Shown: positions 22,545-33,809 of the stretch, piece by piece
How positions within the stretch are numbered: the stretch's first letter is position 1
Layout of the letters: each line of letters starts with the position of its first letter
Assembly (NCBI GenBank): GCA_958450365.1
Contig: CAUEEP010000736.1
Span: 1,054,001 to 1,118,000 of the forward strand
DNA length: 64,000 nucleotides
DNA from: Mesorhabditis belari
Lineage: Eukaryota; Nematoda; Chromadorea; Rhabditida; Rhabditidae
Reading direction: 5' to 3'
Notes under the pieces: generated by a model
Databases searched by the model: none
Told to the model about the DNA's origin: nothing
Seen by the model: the letters and a program-made list of their open reading frames with translations, nothing else
Position numbers and translations under genes: made by a program

Positions 22545-22907
22545 CTAAAAATTGGTTAATAAAGTAGGATTTAAGAATTGAAATCATTGAAGCTTGATAG
22601 TAGAAAAAAGCAAAAAATTTGAAATCCAAAAAATCATGAACAAAGCATTGGGCTTTTTTGGAAATATCTCCATTCTCATTTTGTTTCGTTTTTTGCGGCT
22701 ATTGGGGTTTATTAGGATGGCTGAGGAGGGCCAAAGGAGGCACTCACGAAATCGTCGAAATGGTGTTAGGAAAAAGAGAACAATTCGACGCAAAGACAAT
22801 CAACAAAACGGGGAAACGGATACATATTGAGGGGAAAGGGGGATTCGGGTTCGGGGAAATGTCACTTCAAAGCTAACTACAGGACTAACTACAAGATTTG
22901 TTGTTTA

Positions 22908-23090
22908 CTAGAACTTGAAAGTGGAATCGATGTCTGTTATGGGGTTTTTGAATAAGTAGTCGCACTTTATCATGATAAACTCAATAAAATGAATAGCTTC
23001 AATCGTTTCCCCGATCCTGAAAATCCCGGAGTACAAATTTACAGCTAAATATCTTTTTATAACATCTGTAAAGCAAAGGGAAATCCCTGG
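22908..23090 (-). pseudogene. fragment resembling the GPCR extracellular N-terminus
   Basis: The minus-strand frame TDVIKRYLAVNLYSGIFRIG and on through EAIHFIEFIMIKCDYLFKNP resembles the GPCR exon 22136-22320 (IDLLKLYCHQYPIIPEYAHF, FIEFYYVMIPKEKN) in the D-[LV]-[LI]-K start and the HF-IEF block. It stops at 22908. It may be a relic of a tandem paralogue. Similarity is by eye only. Confidence 0.3.
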
Positions 23091-23096
23091 TAAATT

Positions 23097-23412
23097 ACTG
23101 AAAGATGTTCTTTGTGTGCGAGCACAATCGCTCATCATCTGGCACCAGCCCCTAATAGATAGCTCCCTTGTGGAAGCCTTCTTCATTCGGGCAGGCTAAA
23201 TGACTGAAAGATGTTCTTTGTGTGCGAGCACAATCGCCCATCATCTGGCACAAGCCCCTAATAGATAGGTCCCTTGTGGAAGTCTTCTTCGTTCGGGCAG
23301 GCTAAATGACTGGAAGATGTTCTTTGTGTGCGAGCACAATCGCTCATCATCTTGCACAAGCCCCTAATAGATAGCTCCCTGGAAGCTTGTGGAAGCCTCC
23401 TCGGGCAGGCGT
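23097..23412. repeat. three tandem copies of about 105 bp
   Basis: Copies start at 23097, 23202 and 23308. Each contains GATGTTCTTTGTGTGCGAGC and CCCCTAATAGATAG. On the minus strand each could encode CQMMSDCARTQRTSF, but unit length shifts the frame between copies. Confidence 0.9.
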
Positions 23413-24334
23413 CCCTTTGTTCAAATCTTTGAGATCAATTTTTGCCTTAAATTTGGCTGTATCCTTGCTAGAAATTCTGCATCCTGTTAAGCCATCTTTT
23501 TATATCATCTCTTTAGATCTTTGACATTTTTTTGCTCCAAATTTGGATGTATTTTTTGTATTTTATATTCTTTTAAATAAAATAGTAAAAAAATCAAGTT
23601 AATTTGAAGAATATTATAAAGAAAATGCAAGGTAAAAGTAGGTAAAGTTGAATTGAAAAGATCTCAATTCAACTTAAACATTAAGCACAATGATTGAAGT
23701 GAAGTAGCAAATGAGATAGGTGAATGTTGAAAAAAAAAGTGTCGACCCCTCGTAAATTGATCAATTTTATGTGCATTCGAGCAAGTTTTTAGCCATTCTC
23801 TGTCAGCTGATCAATTCTTTGACTCAATCTTTTCGAAACATTTCAACAAAAAGACCAATTTGAGACCCATCAAAACAGCAGAACAAATAGCTTTTGATAG
23901 TCTTTTTTTGGGAAAAGAGAGTCTCAAATTTCTGAAGATTATCTAGAAATAGAAAAAGTCAAACAATGACAACAAAAACAAACAAAAACAATTAAAAGAG
24001 AGTTTTTGACTGGTTTTTATATAGAAATATATGATTTGGAGAGATTAAAGAACAATTGAATTGAACAATTGAACAATTAAACAATTGAACAATTAAACAA
24101 TTGAATTACTCTGTAAATTGAAATTGAGAAGCTCATTTAGAAAGGGATTGCTAAATGAAAGGGATTTCTAGAGAAGCTCATTTAGAAAGTGATTTCTAAA
24201 GTTTATAAGTCAATTTGAATCAAAATAGCGATCAAAAACCGAAGCCAAACTTTTCATTGATGTCATTCAAGTATAATTTCTAGATTTCTAATGTAAAATT
24301 CGAGATTCTAGATGTAATTTCATCTTTTCTAGAA
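23413..24334. other. spacer, no gene seen
   Basis: AT-rich DNA with a short CAATTGAACAATTAAA run near 24050-24110. No exon found. Confidence 0.4.
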
Positions 24335-24798
24335 TACCGTATTCTCTCTAATAGTAGTGCGTACTACTATTTTTTTCAACCGCCTCTCGAACCGCAATAC
24401 TATTAGAGAGTGCACTACTATTAAAGAGTTTTATCATTTACCAAAGTAAGACAGATCTTTGTTCCAAAAATTCTTGCAATTCTTTCACGTACTCCTTTGG
24501 CTTCTTTGGCTCCTTTTAAAATATAGTTGTGGGCCGGCGAGTTGACAATTTGTGTCTTGACAAACGACAAAAAAGATGTTTTTGCACTTTTTTTGCTAAC
24601 TTTTTCATGTGAAGAATAGTTAATAAATGAATAAAAAAAAAAAGCCTCACTTTTGCTTGCTTGAATAGCTTTAGAATGTCACAGAAACATAAAGGTTTAG
24701 ATGAAAAAGAAGCACCAGAAATTCAAATTTTCGAGGATGTACTACTATTTTTTTTGAACCCCATCTCGGACCGCAATACTATTAGAGAGAATATGGTA
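24335..24798. mobile_element. MITE with TACCGTATTCTCTCTAATAG ends
   Basis: The left end TACCGTATTCTCTCTAATAG pairs with the right end CTATTAGAGAGAATATGGTA. Internal copies of TAGTAGTGCGTACTACTA occur as in 9496-9614. Non-coding. Confidence 0.7.
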
Positions 24799-25717
24799 TT
24801 CGAATGACACTAAACGATATTCGTGACACTAAACGAACGCAAAAACAATGTAAAATACTCAAGTACTTGAAGTAAAACTAAGAACTAAACAATAAACAAT
24901 CTTTTTTTTTTTTTAAAACTAACAGATCAAAATATCAACAAAGTTCCGGTTAGGTGAGCCACCGATGAGCCTTTGAGTTCAAAGGGGGCAATTCTTTTTC
25001 TTTCCAAAAGGTAACGCAAAAGGCGGCTCGTTATTCCAAAAATTAACACCTATTAGAATTGCTAAGATAAGGGATTTCTCTTCCTAATAATCTGAAATCT
25101 GAAAGTTTTCTTTTCGAAAAATCAACTGTCTTTCTCTTTCTTTCTCTTTCTTTCCCTTTCTTTCCCTTCCTTTCCTTTTTCCCCCTTCCTTTCCCTTTTT
25201 CCCCATTTGAGGTGCCACCAGGGTAGTAAAATTTTACCCCCGAATTCACCAAACAAACAATGGAAATGGACACTTTTAGAGCCGCCAGTCTTTTTGATGA
25301 AAGAAAATTTCACACTGAAATCATCTTTTTCCTTTTTTTCTTCAGAGCAAAGGGATGAGTCAATGATTTTGAGAAAATTCGGGGATTTTTAATAGAATTG
25401 GCCTAAACGATGTTGAATGAAGGCTTGCTTTAAAATCATTTCTTTTGACCAGAAGCCAGCTACTTTTGACTGCTTGCCTTATCTGACCTGGCTTTAAAGC
25501 AAGTTTGTTACACATAAAGCACTCAACTCTGTCAGAAGCTGGCACTTGCTCAAGAACCCGGCTTACCTGCCCAAGACTTAGCGAAAAATTTCTGACTATT
25601 AGTAAGCGATTGATTACAAGCTTGGCATTGACTACAGGCGACTATTGACTATTGACTAGAAAGAGAGTTATAAGAATAGATAGAGTTAAGAAGGAGTAGA
25701 AGTTGCTTGCCAGAGGC

Positions 25718-25953
25718 AGACTTGAATGCTTGATCTGGCTCCAGTACAAGCCTGGCCTAGATCTGGCTTCTAGTCAGACTTGAATGCTTGATCTGGCTCT
25801 ACTACAAGCCTGGCTTAGATCTGGCTTCTGGTCAGACTCGAATGCTTGATCTGGCTCTACTACAAGCCTGGCTTAGATCTGGCTTCTGGTCAGACTCGAA
25901 TGCTTGATCTGGCTCTACTACAAGCCTGGCCTAGATCTGGCTTCTAGTCAGAC
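25718..25953. repeat. 58-bp tandem repeat, four copies
   Basis: Units contain GAATGCTTGATCTGGCTC and GGCCTAGATCTGGCTTCT. The region just before it (25400-25700) has scattered pieces of the same words. Confidence 0.9.
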
Positions 25954-26285
25954 TCTGACCTGTCTGACCTGTTCTAATCTGGCTTCGAGGTCCTATGACG
26001 CATTTGAAATATTCCTACTACTGATATTCAAGAAAAAAGTGAGGCAAAGAAATGAGAAAACGCAAAGGCCAACAATTTCGAATTAGTTGTTCAAGTGTTT
26101 GACGCGAAAGCCTTTTCGCTCATCTCAATAATTGCATTGTTTCAAAGATTCACCAACGCAACTTTTAACCCTGAAATTAAGGCAATACATGTAATTTTAA
26201 AATAAATCAAATAAACAATTAAACTTCGAATTCGCAAGTGGAAAGTTTAAAAGGTTAAAATAAAATTTGGGGAAAGAAAAAATAA

Positions 26286-26590
26286 CGTATTTCTTCGAAT
26301 AGAAGACCGGGTAAAGAGTATGATCGCGTACTCGTGCGTAGCAGCCCTTTTTAGCTTTCAATGAAGTGCTATAGGTGCTTCAATGAAGTGCTATATTCAA
26401 AAGCTTTCAATGAAGTGCTATAGGGCTGGAAAATGACTCAAAAATACCACATGAGCTAACAGATTTTTGAGCCAGCTCTATAGCACTTGATTGAAAGCTT
26501 TTATGCAGAAAAGAAATGTTAAAAGGGCTGCTACGCAGGAGTACGCGATCATACTCTTTACCCGGTTACCCTTCTATTCGAAGAAATACG
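26286..26590. mobile_element. 305-bp MITE with about 60-bp terminal inverted repeats
   Basis: Left arm CGTATTTCTTCGAATAGAAG, then GGGTAAAGAGTATGATCGCG. The right arm has the inverse (CGCGATCATACTCTTTACCC, CTTCTATTCGAAGAAATACG). The middle has an AGCTTTCAATGAAGTGCTAT repeat and its inverse. Confidence 0.85.
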
Positions 26591-27060
26591 ATATTTTTTC
26601 TTTCCCCAAATAAAGATATTGAGTTATTTAAAAAAATAACTCAATATCTTTCAGATCCAATCGTAAAAATGTTTTAATTGGAATTTTCTTTCTTGCAAAA
26701 ACAGAAGCAATAATTGGGAATTCCAGGGGATTGAGGAGAGTTAAGATAAACAGCTCAGGAAGAGAAAGAGGGGAAAGATGAGGCTTGAGACTGGCTGAGA
26801 GCTGAGAAAGAGGGGAAAGATGAGGCTGAAGACTGGCACTAGCACACCCCAAAAAGTGATATCTGCACGAAATTTGGGCAAAGAAATCCCGACAAAATAA
26901 ATCGAAACACTTTTGTGGAAAGAATTTACATTTATGACTGGGTTAATGACGTAAATTTCATAAAAACGTTTTGCTTAGACACACCCTTTCTGATTTCTGC
27001 GCTTTTCAATCATCATTTTTCTTAATTTAAAAGAGCTTTTGAAGAAAAGCAAGAATTCAA

Positions 27061-27093
27061 TGCACCAAAAGGCTTGCGTTTACATTTGAGCAC
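27061..27093 (+). promoter_or_regulatory. U6-PSE-like motif, no U6
   Basis: TGCACCAAAAGGCTTGCGTT then TACATTTGAGCAC matches the dispersed motif. One of at least three copies within 300 bases. Confidence 0.45.
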
Positions 27094-27186
27094 AACTATA
27101 CTGTAACAAAAAGGATATGCAATTTCTTGTGAAATCCCGGAATGGACTTTGAGCCAGAGACACGTGGACTTTAAGCGCCCCCTTAA

Positions 27187-27230
27187 TCGCGCGCTTTCTA
27201 GCACCCCGTCCTAAGGGGGTTATAAAAAGG
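27187..27230 (+). promoter_or_regulatory. U6-type promoter (PSE-like plus TATA) without U6
   Basis: CGCGCGCTTTCTAGCACCCC at 27188-27207 and TTATAAAAAGG at 27220-27230 reproduce the two boxes and spacing of the U6 promoters at 4991-5040 and 2964-3011. No U6 sequence follows. This points to an unknown short Pol III transcript or a decayed U6 locus whose RNA part has been replaced. Confidence 0.55.
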
Positions 27231-27248
27231 AGTCCCCTCCCGTCTACA

Positions 27249-27290
27249 GCAATGAGGTGACCTTTCTGGTGCACTGAAATCTTCATTTTT
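27249..27290 (+). ncRNA. candidate short Pol III RNA of unknown kind
   Basis: If the start lies 28 bases after the TATA box, as in U6, it falls at about 27249. The first T run (ATTTTT, 27285-27290) would end the RNA after about 42 bases. The segment contains GGTGCACTGAAATCTTC, the same words that follow the other dispersed motifs. No known RNA family is recognised. Low confidence; it could be a promoter relic. Confidence 0.25.
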
Positions 27291-27315
27291 CTGCAAGAGA
27301 TTAACAAACTGATGA

Positions 27316-27365
27316 GTGCAATAAAAAGCATGCGTTTAAGGCTCAAATTTTCGAGCACAAAGTAC
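27316..27365 (+). promoter_or_regulatory. U6-PSE-like motif, no U6
   Basis: GTGCAATAAAAAGCATGCGT and the tail GAGCACAAAG match the dispersed motif. Confidence 0.4.
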
Positions 27366-27399
27366 ACCGATCCTTTCAATAACAAAGATTCAATAGATT

Positions 27400-28480
27400 G
27401 TTACTGACATATGAAAGTTTTTTGCAATATCGCAATATCGCAAAACATTAAAATGCGTATCTTTTCGCTTTTGAGCCTTCCCTCTAACACTTTTACGACC
27501 CAAGGTGATAATTCGAAAGAAAAAAACGAAAAAAAAACTTTCAAAAACAATAAGCAACTTGTTTTGAAAGTAATCTTTAAAAATATTAATCAAAATTAAA
27601 TATCTTTTGTTTATTAAAACGTTCAAAAGATTGGTAAACTCAAGCTTTAAAAAGCAAACATTTTTGTAAATCTGCTCTGGGACTCTGGGTTCTTTTCTTT
27701 CCAAGAAAGAAACCCACATTTCAATGTGCGCTAAATGGGAACACCTGATGGGCGAAGAAGAGTTTTCATCCTTTTACCCTTTCCAAAAATAAAAAAAAAC
27801 AATACCCCTTTCCCTTTGAAGATCAAAGAAAAAGGTGTTTGAGTGGCCCACGATTTATTTCTCACTTTTCTGACCCCTGGCACGGTTGAGTGGATGGAGA
27901 TTAGGTTGCATGAGGGGGAAAAACTACTACTTCAAAGTGATCATTGCACTATTCAACAGCTTTAAAATGATATTTTTAAGTTGAAAATCCAAAAATTCCA
28001 CATTAAAAATGATTAAATTATAATGCTGAGCACTAGATAAACAAAGAAAGTAGACTGAACAGAAAAAAAATAAACAAAACAAAATAGAAACCAATCTAGA
28101 AGAACAATGCTTTTACTTTACCTTCAAAAATATATACTTTTTATGTGTTAATAGTAAGAATTTCTAATAGGAAATTTTAATAATAAAATAAAATAAAACG
28201 AACAGTTCCAATTGAAAGCTCAAATTTATCGTAAAAAGTCATAAAGATTAAGAAAAAAATTGTTTTGAACAACTCTCAATTGATTCGGGATCGAATCAAC
28301 ATTTTAAACAAACAATAAAGAAAGTGAGAAAAAGAAAAGAAAGGCGAAGATCTCAATTGAGAAGATCAGTGAATGATCTTAAGATCTTAAGAAGAAAAAA
28401 GAACTGTTTCAATTCGGATTCCAATCGTATATTTGAGTGAAACTATCCAGAAATAAAGCACTTATGATTCTGGAATATCG
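27400..28480. other. spacer, no gene seen
   Basis: The frames 27390-27719 (minus) and 27411-27599 (plus) are AT-rich and have no splice context. Nothing supported. Confidence 0.4.
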
Positions 28481-28489
28481 TCGAGTTTT

Positions 28490-28650
28490 GCTAGGCCAAG
28501 ACTTGACCAGGCTAGACCAGGATTTGACCAGGCTTGGGCTAGGCTAAGCTAGGCTGGGGCAGGCTAAGCTAGACTTGGCCAGGCTAAGCTAGGCTTGGCC
28601 AAGCTAGGCCAGGACTTGGCCAGGTTAGGCTAGGCCAGGCTAAAGAATAG
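28490..28650. repeat. imperfect GGCTAAGCTAGGCTTGGCCA repeat
   Basis: Degenerate tandem units built from AGGCTAAGCTAGGCTTGGCC; boundaries approximate. Confidence 0.75.
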
Positions 28651-28824
28651 AATCCTTTCTCGTCCGTTGAGCTTCTCATTTTCACAACAATTTCCAATAA
28701 ATGAGTGCTTTAGCACTTATTCAGCACAGCTTCTGTATAAAGTACTTTGTGCATCTTGTAAACTTTCCGTTTCTATCCGACTTGGTTAACCGTTGCTGAG
28801 TGATAGAAAGAGGGTTTCCATTTA

Positions 28825-28940
28825 CCTGAGCTAAACTATGAGAATTTGAAGGATGTTCTCCAGGACACGGTGGAACAATTTATGAGAGCCGATGTGGTCA
28901 TGGAAAGAGTTAGGGTAAAGGATTTTGAATGACTAAATTG
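28825..28940 (+). pseudogene. copy of one exon of the TAZ-finger gene
   Basis: 28827-28940 is nearly identical to 32338-32452: CCTGAGCTAAACTATGAGAA, GATGTTCTCCAGGACACGG and GTGGTCATGGAAAGAGTTAG, including the donor and the start of the intron. No other exon of that gene is found nearby. It is a single-exon copy 3.5 kb upstream of the source. Confidence 0.85.
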
Positions 28941-29764
28941 TGTTAACAAGTGAAGCAACTATTTCCACTTTTACAGTCAACAACGTACACTCTCAAGGTC
29001 TAGCTCGATTTTTTTAGTGACAAATCAGACGTCAACACTTTTAAAGCCAAATTTATCTATAATCTCATTGCTAAATTTAACAATAACCTTATCAAAACCT
29101 TTAAAAAACCGGAAAACAATTCAAATCGTTTTGATGTAAAATAAGAAAAGAAGTGCCCCGAGTTGAATTGAAATTTTTAGCGGTTTCCGATTTCATTTGG
29201 AAGTGCCCAGCACCAGGAGTCACAATAAAAGAGAGAAATCATGACTCTTTAAATAAAAATCACTTTTTGAGATCTTTTTCTTCGTTTAATTGACCCCTCC
29301 AAATGTGGCCCATCCGAAAGAGATCAGATTACAGAAGATCGAACTTTTATGAAAGTTCTAACGACCCATCCCCCACATTTGCAAAGTTGCTGGATTGCTG
29401 GAGCAAACATGCTGCAAAGTTGCTTATGCTATAGCTATAATTTGTATGGAAACTTAATCTGATTGTATTTTTTTTAAAGAAATGGATAGTGAGAGCTGTT
29501 TCCAAAGCCAAATTCGACTATGGAAAAACACTGATTTTTTTTTATAGAGCTTTAAATTTAAGGAACTCAAGCTATTGACAAATCTCTAATACATAGATAC
29601 TTTAGGCTTTAGAATGATTGATCAATAGGATAGTTAAGTAAACGATGTTGGTTTTTTTGTGAACGCAAGAGGAGAGGGGGAAAGCTATAGGTATCTACTA
29701 TATATAAAAGAGCAGTTTCTGTTCATTTGTAGGAGCTTTTTCTCAGCCGCCTTTATAATAATAA

Positions 29765-30040
29765 TACTTTATTCAAACAAAAGGAGAAATAAAAGGACAG
29801 TGTACTACACGAAAAATAGCCAATTACTTACGAAAGAGCCACGACAAGCATCGATACGTTTCTTGAATATGAAAAGCGACTGAATTTCTCGTATGTCGTT
29901 TGGGAGCAAGTTCCATAATCTAGCGGCTCAGGGAAATGAATTTGATAAAAGGCGGCAGCAGGGAATTGCAAAGGAAGGCCCTTTCGCCAAAAGAAACCGA
30001 AATTCTTGTTAAAAAATCTCAAAATATAATACAGTTGTGC
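29765..30040 (-). pseudogene. LINE reverse-transcriptase C-terminal remnant
   Basis: One minus-strand frame gives FAIPCCRLLSNSFP, a stop, then AARLWNLLPNDIREIQSLFI and FKKRID. The A-x-x-WN-LP-x-x-[IV]R block followed by a phenylalanine-lysine helix is the common C-terminal end of non-LTR retrotransposon reverse transcriptases. No upstream polymerase motifs are visible, so it is a 5'-truncated, decayed insertion. Confidence 0.65.
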
Positions 30041-30293
30041 CATTTAAAATCAAAAAATAAAGTCAAGATTGAGAAGCACTACGGTGGGTGGAGCCTGAAC
30101 CGTGTGGGTTGTAGACAAGCGAGCCCCCGACTACGCAACGGCGACAAACGACAACTACGAGAAAAACCGCCGTTAAGCGATTTTTTTTTGGCTTTTAACC
30201 TATAAGAAGATGTATTTTCTGAACTAAATAAGAATTTTTCGAATAATAGAAAAGAAAAATGAATAAGAGATCATATCAATAGTTCGAAGTAGA

Positions 30294-30608
30294 TACCGTA
30301 AATACTGTAATAGTACCCCAGACCCTTAATGACGGTGCGGAGTGTTGCGTAGTTTAGCTTTGAACGAGTTTTTCTCGACACTGGTTTATGCTACAATGTG
30401 CGCTTAGGTATGAAAAAATAGCTGAAATTCAGAGCTATTTTTTCATACCAAAGACCCATTTTTTGAAAGTACGAGCGCTTTGAAAAATAGGCAGGCCCGG
30501 GGTGGGGGTAGGCGCTGCAAGCTCTCTAGAGATATGTAGCTCAAGCGCATCACTAACTACTTCGTGACTGTACTAGGGGGTTGGGGTACTATTACAGTAT
30601 TTACGGTA
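30294..30608. mobile_element. MITE, complete, TACCGTAAATACTGTAATAG ends
   Basis: Ends TACCGTAAATACTGTAATAG and CTATTACAGTATTTACGGTA are exact inverses. Internally it has a hairpin around GAAAAAATAGCTGAAATTCA and GGGTGGGGGTAGG. Confidence 0.9.
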
Positions 30609-31430
30609 AGTAAAAACATTAATGATAATACGCAAAAGTAGGCGTAACGTTAAGCTTGATCTATAACATATTTCAAAATTTTCAATACTAAAAAGTTCTA
30701 GAAGATCTTAGGCCTAGGGGCTTGATGCCAAATCAAAAATTTAAAAGAAAAACAAGACAGAGGAAATTCCTGTTGACTTTAAAGAGTGTTTATGCGAATG
30801 TATCAATTTCGTTTGAACAAAGAGATGGGTTTGTCTTCTAAAATAGAAGAGTTCTGGGAGGAGAAGAGGAGGAAAAAAAAATGAAAAGGGAGCTCTGTGG
30901 GAAATCGGATCAGAACGCGGGGTGAGGACCCTGTTCAATATATTCGAAAGATCCCAAATGTTTGCTCAATTCCTGATGCCCATTTTCGGGCGTTTCTTTG
31001 GTGAATGAGTGTGCTCGTGCAGCAATTTGGAAACCAAAATCTTGAGGTTTTCAATGGTTAATGAGCTTAAATGTTGCAAGGAGCTAGGGACCTAAAAATT
31101 CAATAAAAAACTACACTTTTCACTATTCTACAAATATTTTAAAGTAGTAACCAGCTGATAAGTTTTTTTAAAATGCAAATATGATTTAAAGGTTAGTTTA
31201 AAGGTTAGTTTAAAGGTTAGTTTAAAGGTTATTCTTTAGCTAGTTTGCCATAAAATCTAACTCTGATAATCAATTCTATCAAAAATCATCAAAATCACAG
31301 AATACAGTCACTATGTTTTAGTTTTACGAAATGTAGAAATGCGAAAAACTTTATGAATGTCTTTTGTTTAAAAATCGCATGAAGAAAATAAACCATAAAT
31401 CTTTGTGGAAGAGCATCTGGCAAGTGAATG
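30609..31430. other. spacer, no gene seen
   Basis: AT-rich with a short 12-bp tandem repeat AAAGGTTAGTTT at about 31190-31235. No exon found. Confidence 0.4.
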
Positions 31431-31433
31431 CGC

Positions 31434-31880
31434 GACTCGGCAAATCACGAGCTCGCTGAAATCTTTGAAAGCTTTAAAATTGCAGAAAGTCAATTGAAGT
31501 ACACTACTGGACAATGAAATATGATATTTGAAAAACGATCGTCACTTTCGCGCGTCTGTAGCTCCCTTGTCTTTACCGTATTTCTAAATATTAATATTAC
31601 CATTGTGTAGCCCTTGAAAAGAGCTTTTAGAAAATGTATAACACTAATAGTTTAAACTCAAAGATAAGGGAGTTACAGACGCGCGAAAGTGACGATCGGA
31701 TTTCAAATATCATATTTCATTGTCCAGTACTGTATGTATCACTCGACTCAGCAAATCATGAGCTGGCTGAAATCTTTGAAAGCTTTAAAATTTCAGAAAG
31801 TCAATTGAAGTATGGTATCACTCGACTCGGCAAATCACGAGCTGACTGAAATTTTTGAAAGCTTTAAAATTGCAGAAAAT
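31434..31880. repeat. three copies of a 70-bp coding-like segment
   Basis: Copies at about 31434-31503, 31737-31812 and 31815-31880 share CTCGGCAAATCACGAGCT and GAAATCTTTGAAAGCTTTAA. One frame reads SANHELAEIFESFKISESQ. A MITE (31505-31729) sits directly between copies 1 and 2. Confidence 0.8.
31505..31729. mobile_element. 225-bp palindromic MITE, TACTGGACAATG ends
   Basis: Left TACTGGACAATGAAATATGA, right TCATATTTCATTGTCCAGTA; arms also share GATCGTCACTTTCGCGCGTC inverted. A copy lacking its left end is at 61730-61934. Confidence 0.9.
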
Positions 31881-32202
31881 CAATCAAATTGAATCAAAAT
31901 GTTGTGCCTAAACAGTCAAAAAATTGAACACTTGCAAGTGCCAGTACACGTAACACTTTCATTCATCTCCAGTAGTTTAAATTTTAATTCTAGAGAGCTC
32001 AATTTCCTTTGATTTATTGGGTTTTTAAATGCGATCCCTGTCTACGGCTTGTCCCACTCTAAACCATGGATCCGCCCCATCTACCGTACTCAAACTATCA
32101 ACAAATGGCTCACGTAATGTTTTGCTATCACAATCTTCTCGCAGCTTCTTTATAACATCATAAGTTATAATCTTTTTACAAATATTTTGATTATTTTGAC
32201 TA

Positions 32203-33427
32203 ATGGAGGTAATCTGGGCTGAGTTGGCCTCAACAACTCAAGGACTTCGAGACTGTGAGAATAAAGTACAAGGTGGAAAAGAATTATATCTATTTGAAAG
32301 AATATTATAATAAACAATATTTTTCAGAAGAATTGGACAAACCTGAGCTAAACTATGAGAATTTAAAGGATGTTCTCCAGGACACGGTGGAACAATTTAT
32401 GAGAGCCGATGTGGTCATGGAAAGAGTTAGGGTAAAGGATTTTGAATGACTAAATTGTGCTAAAAAATGAAGCAACTATTTCCTTTTCCTAATTTTACTT
32501 GTAAATATTCAGGACGAGATGCAAAGGACAATCAACTCTTTGCGAAACAATAAAAAGGTAATAAATTGGATGAAAAGCTTCAAACCTATACTTGCACAAG
32601 TGTAAAAATAAAATTCAAGTCTTAACTTAACATAAAAAGTTATTGTTTTGTTATCGGATCAGTTTTTCATCGAAAGGTCAAAGTCATAGTGGATGAATTA
32701 GGCTTTGTTGGACTTTGTTGTGAATCCGATCTAATCTTCATCCTTGTAAAGTCAATGTTCCACATAAGCCTCGTTTTTTAGATCTCGATCCGTCGCCGCA
32801 CAGCTCTTAAAGCGTTATCGGATGAGTTTGCCCGTCATCTAATCGAGATGAGAATTCAATTCGGAAAAACTGGTGATATGGTGGAAAGAGTAAAGGTAAT
32901 AAAAATTTAAATTCAAAATTTAAATTTTCTAAATTCTTTTAGAATCTAATGCTACTCGAGATGAGCCCACGAGCCGCTTTAGGGACAATATCAGAAGCGT
33001 TAGTTGAAGATCGCTTTAATGGAGGGTATATAGAAGTTGAACCGAAGAGAATCGCTTTACAGGTAGCTAATGAAAAATGGTTGTAGAGAACTTGCTAATC
33101 ACTAAAATTTAAGAATAATGCGCAACTCTTGAACGTTCATTTCAGAGAAGTGAGGCCGCTATCATTCATTCGTCTCAATGCAAAACAGAGAACTGCCGTC
33201 GGTTAAAATCGTGCACAAAGATCAAAATAGATCTACAACACTTAAAGGTGAACAAATTTGAAAAGAATTGCTAGCTTTGGAAACATAGTTTATCAAGTAA
33301 AACAGAAAATTCTTAGACTTGTAAACGACGTCGTTGCAAAACGGGTTGTGAGGACTGTGAACCATTGCGAAGATTAATTGAATATCACGCGAAATTCTGT
33401 AATCAGCGAGCATGTCGGGTGAGTTGA
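32203..33427 (+). CDS. small protein with a C-terminal TAZ2-type zinc finger
   Basis: The start at 32203 gives MEVIWAELASTTQGLRDCEN. Further exons (about 32329-32432, 32512-32558, 32782-32895, 32942-33062, 33146-33247, 33318-33418) give a helical middle (LKDVLQDTVEQFMRADVVM, ARHLIEMRIQFGKTGDMVER) and then a TAZ2-like cluster: HSSQCKTENCRRLKSC, HLKTCKRRRCKTGCEDCEPL, YHAKFCNQRAC. The His/Cys spacing follows the CBP/p300 TAZ2 domain, which binds transcription-factor activation domains. No bromodomain, KIX or acetyltransferase is present, so this is not a full CBP. Either it ends at the stop in CRVS (33425-33427), or that is a donor (CGG|GTGAGT) and the last exon is lost to the MITEs downstream. 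Probably a diverged CBP-related protein; role unknown. Confidence 0.7.
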
Positions 33428-33515
33428 ACTAGCTTTCGGCTTTTGCTCAAAATCTAAACACATTTTTTCTAATGTACTCAATTTTTCATATATTGTGAAG
33501 AAAAAAAGAAGAAAA

Positions 33516-33642
33516 CAGTGCGCTAGAAAGAGGTGTGTTTTCACGAAATTTCTTACCCCATTAGATACTCTTACCCTAAATACTGTATTTACACTAATAC
33601 TTTATTAAAAGAAATCAGTGTGCTAGAAAGGTTTGTGTTTAC
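33516..33642 (+). promoter_or_regulatory. two U6-PSE-like motifs in tandem
   Basis: CAGTGCGCTAGAAAGAGGTG at 33516 and CAGTGTGCTAGAAAGGTTTG at 33616, both followed by TGTTT. They are near-perfect copies of the dispersed motif, 100 bases apart, without TATA boxes. Confidence 0.5.
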
Positions 33643-33809
33643 TCTTTAAGCCCAAGTAAATCAAAAAGAGAGTGCTGTGATGTGGATAAAAATGATTTCA
33701 AAAGCAACTACCGTAAATATTGTAATAGTACCCTACACTTTAATAGGGAAGAAGACCAAATCAAAGAAGCGTATTCAAGAACAGGGCGGAAAATAATTTA
33801 ATAATAAAA

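Noticed and set aside
22584..22876. Frames of about 70-78 residues upstream of the GPCR start
   Set aside because: Mutually overlapping on both strands, no homology seen; likely 5' flank.
29659..29883. 74-residue plus frame
   Set aside because: Antisense to the LINE reverse-transcriptase remnant.
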